From Actinomycetota bacterium (GTDB taxonomy: Bacteria > Actinomycetota > Actinomycetes > Propionibacteriales > Propionibacteriaceae): DNA of 10,056 nucleotides. Below are positions 4,915 through 10,056 of the stretch, in pieces. The position numbers were made by a program, and so were the translations under genes. Below the pieces are notes generated by a model. The model had not been told where the DNA came from and made no database searches. It saw nothing but the letters and a program-made list of their open reading frames with translations. The first letter of the stretch is position 1. Every line of letters begins with the position of its first letter. The stretch is from positions 1 through 10,056 of the forward strand of contig JACRAA010000040.1 of NCBI GenBank assembly GCA_016213595.1, read 5' to 3'.

Positions 4915-7596
4915 ATGCCCACGGACGAAAGCCCTCGTAGGTCGGCCGGCACGGCCGACCGGGGGCCAGAAGGCGTACGGGTGAAGGATCTTCCGGCGGA
5001 TGCGCCCTGGCGGCTGTGGGGCCCGTACCAGTCGGGAAGGCAGTGGGGCACGGTGCGGGAGGACTACTCCGCGACCGGCGACGCCTGGGGCTACCTTCCT
5101 TTCGAGCAGGCCCACGCCCGGGCGTACCGGTGGGGCGAGGACGGGATCGCGGGGCTGTGCGACGGCCACGGGTTCCTGCACCTGTCGCTCGCCCTGTGGA
5201 ACGAGCGGGACGACCGCCTCAAGGAACGCTGGTTCGGGTTGACGAACGGCCAGGGCAACCACGGCGAGGACGTCAAGGAGTACTGGTGGGCGCTGGATGC
5301 GACTCCGACGCACTCCTGGGGTCAGCTTCTCTACCGCTACCCGCAGGCCGCGTTCCCGTACGAGCGGCTGGTCGCCGAGAACGGTCACCGAGGCCGCGAC
5401 GACGGCGAGCTCGAGCTCGCCGACACTGGCGTCCTGGCCGAGAACCGGTTCTTCGACGTGACGGTCACCCACGCCAAGGCGGCGCCTGACGACATCCTGG
5501 TGAGCGTGACGGCGGTGAACCGGGGTCCGGACCCTGCCCCGCTCCACCTCGTACCGCAGCTCTGGTTCCGCAACACCTGGGCCTGGGGCCGCGACGACCG
5601 GTGTCCCAGCCTCGTCCTGGTCCACGACGAGGCCCCCGGGGTCGTCATCGCTGCCCATCACGACTTCCTCGGCGACTACCGTCTGGAGGCGGCAGGCAGC
5701 CCGCGGGTGCTGTTCTGCGACAACGAGACGGATGCGGTGGGCTTGTTCGGTGCTTCTGCCACCAACCGGTCGCCCTACCCGACCAACGGCGTGAACGAGG
5801 CGGTCGTCCATGGGAACGACACGTTGACCAACCCCGCCGGGCGAGGCACCAAGGTCGCGCTGGACTACCGGTTCGACGCCGTCGCGCCAGGGGAGTCCGT
5901 CACGGTGACACTGCGCCTCCGGTCGGAGTCGCACACGGACGCGGCGTTCGACGAGGGCTTTGCGCGGGTCCTCGAGACGCGGCGGTCGGAGGCCGACGAC
6001 TTCTATGCCGGGGTGATCCCCTCGACCGCCTCGGACGAGGACGCGCTCACCGCTCGGCGGGCTTTCGCCGGCCTGCTGTGGGGCAAGCAGGTGTACCGCT
6101 ACTCGGTGAGCGAATGGCTGCAGGGCGACTCCAGCCAGCCGCCGCCCCCACCGCAGCGGCTCGCCCCCGAACCGGCCGGCCGGAACACCGACTGGACCCA
6201 CCTCGAGCTCGCCGACGTGATCTCGATGCCGGACGACTGGGAGTACCCCTGGTTCGCCGCCTGGGACCTCGCGTTCCACGCCGTCACCCTGGCGCACGTG
6301 GATGCCGCCCTCGCCAAGCAGCAGCTCCTGCTCCTGTGCCGGGAGTGGGCCCAGCACCCGTCGGGTCAGCTGCCCGCGTACGAGTGGTCCTTCTCGGATG
6401 TGAACCCGCCCGTGCAGGCGTGGGCGACCTGGCTCGTGTACCTCATCGACGGGGCACGCGACCAGGCGTTCCTGGCACGGATGGTGAGCAAGCTGCTGCT
6501 CAACATGGGCTGGTGGACGAACATCAAGGACGTCCACGGGTCGAACCTGTTCGAGGGCGGCTTCCTCGGGATGGACAACATCTCGGCGTTCGACCGGTCT
6601 CGTGACGTGCCTGCCCATCACCGGCTGGAGCAGTCGGACGCGACCAGCTGGGTCGCGTTCGCGTTCCTGGCGATGCTGCGGATGTCGCAGGAGCTCGCGA
6701 AGTACGACCCGGGCTGGAGCGAGCTGCCGACCACGTTCCTCGAACGGTTCCTGTCCATCGCGGAGGCTATCGAGGCCTTCGGGTCGACCGGGGTCAGCCT
6801 CTGGGACGACCAGGACGGCTTCTACTACGACCTGCTCGTCGACAGCGACGGCCAGGCGGAGCCGGTGAGGGTCCGTTCGTACGTCGGTCTGGTGCCGCTG
6901 CTCGGGGTCGCGCTGACGCCCGTCTGGGTCGATGAGCTGGAGTCGTACGTCCAGCGCCGCGGCTGGCTGGAGGAGCACCGTGCCGACCTGCTCCAGCGGA
7001 GGATGATCGTTCATCCGGTGCGTGGCCGCGACGGTGGCATGGGCCTGGTTCCTCCGGAGCGCTACGCGCGCGTCCTCGCGCGGGTCCTCGACACGGCCGA
7101 GTTCCTGTCTCCGCACGGGATCCGGTCCCTGTCGGCGGCGTACCGGGACTCGACGGGCGTCCAGGTGGGCGGGCAGGAGCTCTTCATCAGGTACGCCCCA
7201 GGTGAGTCGGAGTCGGGGCTGTACGGCGGCAACTCCAACTGGCGCGGACCGGTCTGGCTGCCCGTGAACGTGCTGCTGGTCGATGCGATCCACACCTACG
7301 CGGAGACCCTCGGCAACGAGCTCGAGGTCGAGCTCCCGACGGGGTCGGGTCACAAGGTCACCCTCCACGCGGCAGCCGATGAGCTCACCCAGCGCCTCAT
7401 CGGCCTGTTCCGCACCGGCCCCGGCGGACGGCGGCCCAGCCAGCCGCGGGACCATCCCGACGACCCGCTGTGGAACGCCCATCCCACATTCAGCGAGTAC
7501 TTCCACGGTGACACCGGAGCAGGCCTCGGAGCCTCGCACCAGACGGGCTGGACCTCGCTCGTGGCCCACCTGATCTGCTGCCGCCCGCAGGCCTGA
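4915..7596 (+). CDS. GH63/MGH1-like glycoside hydrolase (probable glucosidase)
   Basis: The product has 893 residues and no signal peptide, so it likely acts in the cytoplasm on an alpha-glucoside or related sugar. It belongs to the large actinobacterial/cyanobacterial group usually annotated as glucosidase or MGH1-like hydrolase: LWGPYQSGRQWGTVREDY near residue 34, YRWGEDGIAGLCD near 71, FGLTNGQGNHGEDVKEYWW near 107, and the tryptophan-rich PQLWFRNTWAWG near 215. Residues to about 340 should form the beta-rich N-terminal domain and the rest the (alpha/alpha)6 barrel. Asp451 in AAWDLAFHAV is the likely general acid and Glu861 in FSEYFHGDTGAG the likely base, by analogy with GH63. NSNWRGPVWLPVN lines the active site, and the proline-rich loop near residue 405 is a family feature. 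GAGGAG six bases ahead supports the ATG at 4915, but GTG at 4981 (AGAAGG seven bases upstream) is an alternative that would remove 22 low-complexity residues. The substrate is unknown. Confidence 0.9.
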   Translation: MPTDESPRRSAGTADRGPEGVRVKDLPADAPWRLWGPYQSGRQWGTVREDYSATGDAWGYLPFEQAHARAYRWGEDGIAGLCDGHGFLHLSLALWNERDDRLKERWFGLTNGQGNHGEDVKEYWWALDATPTHSWGQLLYRYPQAAFPYERLVAENGHRGRDDGELELADTGVLAENRFFDVTVTHAKAAPDDILVSVTAVNRGPDPAPLHLVPQLWFRNTWAWGRDDRCPSLVLVHDEAPGVVIAAHHDFLGDYRLEAAGSPRVLFCDNETDAVGLFGASATNRSPYPTNGVNEAVVHGNDTLTNPAGRGTKVALDYRFDAVAPGESVTVTLRLRSESHTDAAFDEGFARVLETRRSEADDFYAGVIPSTASDEDALTARRAFAGLLWGKQVYRYSVSEWLQGDSSQPPPPPQRLAPEPAGRNTDWTHLELADVISMPDDWEYPWFAAWDLAFHAVTLAHVDAALAKQQLLLLCREWAQHPSGQLPAYEWSFSDVNPPVQAWATWLVYLIDGARDQAFLARMVSKLLLNMGWWTNIKDVHGSNLFEGGFLGMDNISAFDRSRDVPAHHRLEQSDATSWVAFAFLAMLRMSQELAKYDPGWSELPTTFLERFLSIAEAIEAFGSTGVSLWDDQDGFYYDLLVDSDGQAEPVRVRSYVGLVPLLGVALTPVWVDELESYVQRRGWLEEHRADLLQRRMIVHPVRGRDGGMGLVPPERYARVLARVLDTAEFLSPHGIRSLSAAYRDSTGVQVGGQELFIRYAPGESESGLYGGNSNWRGPVWLPVNVLLVDAIHTYAETLGNELEVELPTGSGHKVTLHAAADELTQRLIGLFRTGPGGRRPSQPRDHPDDPLWNAHPTFSEYFHGDTGAGLGASHQTGWTSLVAHLICCRPQA
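4940..4960. repeat. Strong hairpin inside the first codons of the glycoside hydrolase gene
   Basis: GGTCGGCCG (4940-4948), loop GCA, and CGGCCGACC (4952-4960) form a perfect nine-pair GC-rich stem 22 bases after the ATG. It would be leader sequence if translation starts at GTG 4981. Confidence 0.6.
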
Positions 7597-7597
7597 C

Positions 7598-7676
7598 GAC
7601 AAACCTCCACGGCTCGGATTTCGCACCACGTCAGGTGCGGCCGGACGTGGGCGCCCAGGTTTGTCCCGGCCGCACC
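7598..7676 (+). other. Structured leader with competing inverted repeats between the hydrolase and phosphatase genes
   Basis: Four perfect inverted repeats overlap here. GACAAACCT (7598-7606) pairs with AGGTTTGTC (7657-7665). CGCACC (7622-7627) pairs with GGTGCG (7634-7639). CCACGTC (7626-7632) pairs with GACGTGG (7644-7650). GGTGCGGCCGG (7634-7644) pairs with CCGGCCGCACC (7666-7676). The segment at 7634-7639 can pair with either of two CGCACC copies, so two states exclude each other; the outermost and last stems could also form a pseudoknot. It may end hydrolase transcription, regulate the phosphatase-nnrD pair, or both. It does not match a riboswitch class or tRNA that I recognise. Confidence 0.5.
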
Positions 7677-7698
7677 CGGGTATCCCCGTGTCGAGTCG

Positions 7699-7729
7699 GA
7701 GGGCAAGCTGCGAGGGCAAGCTGCGAGGG
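7699..7729 (+). repeat. 13-bp tandem repeat before the phosphatase ribosome-binding site
   Basis: GAGGGCAAGCTGC occurs at 7699-7711 and 7712-7724, followed by a partial third unit GAGGG at 7725-7729 that merges into the ribosome-binding site. Each unit begins with a purine run resembling a Shine-Dalgarno sequence. Confidence 0.7.
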
Positions 7730-7740
7730 GGAGGTGCTGG

Positions 7741-8478
7741 GTGGCGGTCACCGAGCTGGTCCTGGTCAGGCACGGCGAGAGCGTCGGGAACCTGGCGGCG
7801 GCGGCTGCCCAGGCGCAGGGTGCCGAGGCGCTGCTCCTCGACCAGCGCGACGCCGATGTCCCGCTCTCGCCGGCGGGGGAGGAGCAGGCCGCCGCTGTGG
7901 GCACGCCCTTCGAGGCGCTGCTGGGTGACGGGCAGCCGACCCGGGTGTGGGCCTCCCCGTACCGGAGGGCTGTAAAGACCGCCGAGATCGCACTGGCCTC
8001 GGCCGGCTGGCAGACGGACATCCTGCTGGACGAGCGGCTGCGTGACCGGGAGCTGGGAGTTCTGGACCTGCTCACCTGGCGCGGGGTGCAGGCACGGTTC
8101 CCGTTCGAGGCAGAGCGTCGCCGGTGGCTGGGCAAGTTCTACCACCGGCCCGCGGGCGGAGAGTCGTGGGCGGACGTCGCGCTGCGCCTCCGCAGCTTCC
8201 TTCGTGACGCTCTCGGTGATCCCGACGCCACGCGGCTCATCCTCTTCAGCCACGACGCCGACATCGTCCTGCTGCGCTACGTCTGCGAGGGGATGACGGA
8301 GACGCAGGTCCTCGAGCTGGCCGCGGCCCACCCCGTACGGAACGCCTCCGTCACTCGTCTGCAGCGTGACGGCACGGGCCGCTGGAGTCCCCTGACTTTC
8401 AACGACGTCGGGCACCTGCAGGAGTCCGGCGCCCCCATCACCCAGCACCGAGGGGAGTCGGATGTCCGGCCACGTTGA
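7741..8478 (+). CDS. Histidine phosphatase family protein (phosphoglycerate mutase-like)
   Basis: This 245-residue cytoplasmic enzyme of the histidine phosphatase clan 1 transfers phosphate to an active-site histidine. LVRHGES at 8-14 gives Arg10 and His11, the phosphate-accepting residue. SPYRRAVKTAE at 72-82 contributes Arg76, Glu104 in RDRELG is the probable proton donor, and His171 in FSHDAD is the second histidine; most relatives have SHG there. The insertion around residues 19-40 (alanine-rich, then RDADVPLSP) is common in actinobacterial members. Whether it acts on a sugar phosphate, a phosphoglycerate derivative or something else cannot be read from the sequence. The GTG at 7741 has GGGGAGG about seven bases ahead. 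It lies 144 bp after the hydrolase on the same strand, and its last 17 bases overlap the start of nnrD. Confidence 0.9.
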   Translation: MAVTELVLVRHGESVGNLAAAAAQAQGAEALLLDQRDADVPLSPAGEEQAAAVGTPFEALLGDGQPTRVWASPYRRAVKTAEIALASAGWQTDILLDERLRDRELGVLDLLTWRGVQARFPFEAERRRWLGKFYHRPAGGESWADVALRLRSFLRDALGDPDATRLILFSHDADIVLLRYVCEGMTETQVLELAAAHPVRNASVTRLQRDGTGRWSPLTFNDVGHLQESGAPITQHRGESDVRPR

Positions 8479-9328
8479 GCCACTGAGTGCGCGGATGCTG
8501 CGGGACTGGCCGCTACCGCAGGGGGGCAGCACGAAGTACGAGCGCGGAGCGATCCTGGTCGTGGGCGGCGCTGTCCGCACACCGGGTGCCGTACAGCTGA
8601 CCGGGCTCGCCGCGCTGCGGGTCGGCGCAGGCCGCCTGACGATGGCCGTCGCGGAGCCGGTCGCCGTGGCGCTCGCCGTCGCGACACCGGAGGCGGGCGT
8701 CACGGGGCTCCCCGTCGACGCCGAGGGCAACGTCGACGGGGAGGACCTGTCGGCGCTGGGGCATGACCTGTCGGTTGCCGACGCCGTGGTCGTCGGGCCG
8801 GGTCTGGGAGGCAAGGAGCCGACGGCCCGCCTGCTGCGGGCGTTGCTGCCGATGCTGGGCGCCGAGACGCAGCTCGTCCTCGATGCCTTCGCACTGGGCG
8901 TCCTGCCTGAGATGCGTGACGTGCTGCCGGACTACGAGGGGCGCATCGTCCTCACTCCGAACGACACGGAGGCAGGCCTCCTGCTGGGTCGGCCCCTGGA
9001 CGACGTCGAGCTCGATGTCCCCGAGCTCGCCCGTACGTACCACGCCGTCGTGACCTGCCACGACCTCGTGTGCGAGCCCAACGGCCGCAGCTGGCGGATC
9101 GAGGTGGGTCACAGCGGGCTCGCCACGAGCGGGAGCGGGGACGTCCTGGCCGGGGCGGTCGGCGGCTTCGTCGCGAGGGGAGCCACGCCTGCTCAGGCCA
9201 CGTGCTGGGCGAAGTACGTCCATGCCAACGCCGGCGAGCGTCTCGCGGCACGCGTCGGACGCAAGGGCTTCCTGGCCCGCGAGATCGTCGACGAGCTGCC
9301 GACGGTCATGACCGAGCTCGATGCCTGA
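8462..9328 (+). CDS. nnrD: ADP-dependent NAD(P)H-hydrate dehydratase
   Basis: It repairs hydrated NADH and NADPH (NADHX, NADPHX) by removing water at the cost of ADP or ATP. The protein has 288 residues with the ribokinase-like CARKD fold: KYERGAILVVGG at 25-36, TPGAVQLTGLAALRVGAGRLT at 40-60, ADAVVVGPGLGG at 106-117, VLDAFAL at 139-145, LTPNDTEAG at 164-172, and GSGDVLAG at 224-231 with the likely catalytic Asp227. The NnrE epimerase domain of the common fusion is absent, so this is a stand-alone dehydratase; an epimerase should be elsewhere in the genome. Family members usually have His-Gly-Glu near the LTP motif; here it is Asn-Asp-Thr-Glu, a variant seen in some stand-alone relatives as far as I recall. 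The ATG at 8462 lies within the end of the phosphatase gene and is preceded by AGGGGAG, so translation is probably coupled. Confidence 0.9.
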   Translation: MSGHVEPLSARMLRDWPLPQGGSTKYERGAILVVGGAVRTPGAVQLTGLAALRVGAGRLTMAVAEPVAVALAVATPEAGVTGLPVDAEGNVDGEDLSALGHDLSVADAVVVGPGLGGKEPTARLLRALLPMLGAETQLVLDAFALGVLPEMRDVLPDYEGRIVLTPNDTEAGLLLGRPLDDVELDVPELARTYHAVVTCHDLVCEPNGRSWRIEVGHSGLATSGSGDVLAGAVGGFVARGATPAQATCWAKYVHANAGERLAARVGRKGFLAREIVDELPTVMTELDA

Positions 9329-9341
9329 CGGGAACGACATC

Positions 9342-9375
9342 CAGGGTAGCGATCCCTGCCGATAGACTCCCGGCA
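9342..9375. promoter_or_regulatory. Possible terminator/promoter segment between nnrD and the membrane-protein gene
   Basis: CAGGG (9342-9346) and CCCTG (9354-9358) form a small hairpin 14 bases after nnrD. TAGACT at 9363-9368 is a plausible -10 element, bracketed by TGCCG (9357-9361) and CGGCA (9371-9375). No good -35 is seen. If used, the leader would be about 30 bases. Confidence 0.35.
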
Positions 9376-9407
9376 CCATCTCGAGCCGGATGCGGGTGAT
9401 CCTACGA

Positions 9408-10056
9408 ATGTCTGAGCCGTCCCAGTACGTCCGCAACCAGACCCGTCGCTCGGCCGGCCCGGCGGTGGCGATCTGGCTCGCCATCGGCGCCGCGATCGCC
9501 CTGTCAGCCTCGGCCGTCGCGCTGCAGGCCCGGCAGGCGCCACTCCCCGGCAGACGCGCTGGAGACACCCTGACCGGGATGACTGCCCTGGTCGGCGACG
9601 CCGTCGCGCACCTCGCGGGTGCCGGGACCCTCGGCCTGCTGGCAGCGATCGTGATGTTCTCGCCCTGCGTGGCCGGCAGGGCGCTCCCCCCGCACCATCC
9701 GTTGTGGCGCTGGACGTTGCGCTCGGCCCAGGTCTGGTTCGCGGCGTCCCTCCTCATGACGTTCGCCAACCCGAGCTTCATCGAAGGCATGTCGATCACC
9801 GACTCGTTCCGTCCGGACGCCTGGTGGCTCTTCGTGACGTCGACGACGAGCGATCTCGCGTGGGTCGCATCGTCCCTGGTGGCGCTGTGGGTCATGGTCC
9901 TGGGCTGGCGGCGGCGGGTGGGTGCCGCGCTCCCCATCGCGTGGTTCGCGGGCGCGGCCGCCACCGTCTTCGTCGCCGTCACCGGCGGTGTGTCCGTCGG
10001 GCTGAACCATGACTGGGCGACAGACGCGGTGGCACTGGCGACCCTGGCCCTGCTCA
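9408..10056 (+). CDS. Polytopic membrane protein, probable CopD/CtaG-type copper or cytochrome oxidase assembly protein (3' end beyond the window)
   Basis: The frame is open to the right edge, giving 216 residues from the ATG at 9408. Hydrophobic segments lie around residues 18-40, 66-88, 106-120, 140-165 and 176-196, separated by short arginine-rich loops that suggest the orientation. The order of segments and the NHDWATDAVALATLALL stretch at 200-216 resemble the N-terminal CopD half of the long actinobacterial CopD-CtaG fusion (about 650-700 residues), which handles copper for resistance or cytochrome oxidase assembly. The motif normally reading TGH near residue 192 is TGG here, so one usual histidine is missing. 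In-frame ATG at 9390 and GTG at 9396 are alternative starts; none has a strong ribosome-binding site. The assignment rests on layout and a short motif; an unrelated membrane protein is possible. Confidence 0.6.
   Translation, partial: MSEPSQYVRNQTRRSAGPAVAIWLAIGAAIALSASAVALQARQAPLPGRRAGDTLTGMTALVGDAVAHLAGAGTLGLLAAIVMFSPCVAGRALPPHHPLWRWTLRSAQVWFAASLLMTFANPSFIEGMSITDSFRPDAWWLFVTSTTSDLAWVASSLVALWVMVLGWRRRVGAALPIAWFAGAAATVFVAVTGGVSVGLNHDWATDAVALATLALL

Noticed and set aside
7634..7676. A tRNA-like acceptor pairing (GTGCGGC with GCCGCAC) in the phosphatase leader
   Set aside because: The enclosed span is about 43 bases, too short for a tRNA, and no anticodon or D arm is present.
4861..8814. A 1317-codon open frame on the minus strand opposite the glycoside hydrolase and phosphatase genes
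   Set aside because: It is codon-aligned with both sense genes, so antisense stops would need TTA, CTA or TCA sense codons, which this genome avoids. Its product is arginine/proline/valine-rich and unlike any family, while the sense genes have clear catalytic motifs.
8513..9982. A 489-codon minus-strand frame opposite nnrD and the membrane-protein gene
   Set aside because: It is aligned with nnrD codons for the same reason and has no recognisable domain.

Overview
The window is GC-rich DNA with strong G/C preference at third codon positions, GTG as well as ATG starts, purine-rich Shine-Dalgarno sites and a GlnR-type nitrogen operator. This fits a high-GC actinobacterium. Several proteins (the NarK type, the ~890-residue glycoside hydrolase, the CopD-like membrane protein) look like those of soil or environmental Actinomycetota, possibly Micrococcales, but the exact taxon cannot be fixed from the sequence.

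Layout. (1) Positions 1-3080, minus strand: a nitrate-assimilation operon, with narK (NNP-family nitrate transporter) first and the catalytic subunit of an assimilatory Mo-bisMGD nitrate reductase second. The reductase runs off the left edge, and the two genes are separated by one base. (2) Positions 3081-3491: a 411-bp regulatory stretch holding a perfect GlnR-type box at 3185-3200 ahead of narK. (3) Positions 3492-3728, plus strand: a 78-residue acyl carrier protein homologue whose phosphopantetheine serine is replaced (DSL has become SGV). (4) Positions 3729-3972: a hairpin-rich convergent intergenic region. (5) Positions 3973-4755, minus strand: a classical SDR oxidoreductase of the glucose 1-dehydrogenase type. 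(6) Positions 4756-4914: a divergent promoter region with a perfect 12-bp inverted repeat. (7) Positions 4915-7596, plus strand: a large cytoplasmic GH63/MGH1-like glycoside hydrolase. (8) Positions 7597-7740: a leader packed with overlapping, partly mutually exclusive inverted repeats and a 13-bp tandem repeat. (9) Positions 7741-9328, plus strand: a histidine phosphatase and an overlapping ADP-dependent NAD(P)H-hydrate dehydratase (nnrD). (10) Position 9408 to the right edge, plus strand: the N-terminal part of a polytopic membrane protein resembling the actinobacterial CopD/CtaG fusion.

How the genes may work together. NarK and the reductase import nitrate and reduce it to nitrite, very likely under GlnR control. 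The divergent SDR and glycoside hydrolase may handle a glucoside and the released sugar. The phosphatase and NnrD fit central carbon metabolism and NAD(P)H repair. The last two are inferences from family and position. No mobile element, CRISPR array, tRNA or rRNA was seen, and no clearly new multi-gene system. The most unusual items are the serine-less carrier protein, the nested alternative hairpins ahead of the phosphatase gene, and the two strong inverted repeats around the start of the glycoside hydrolase gene.
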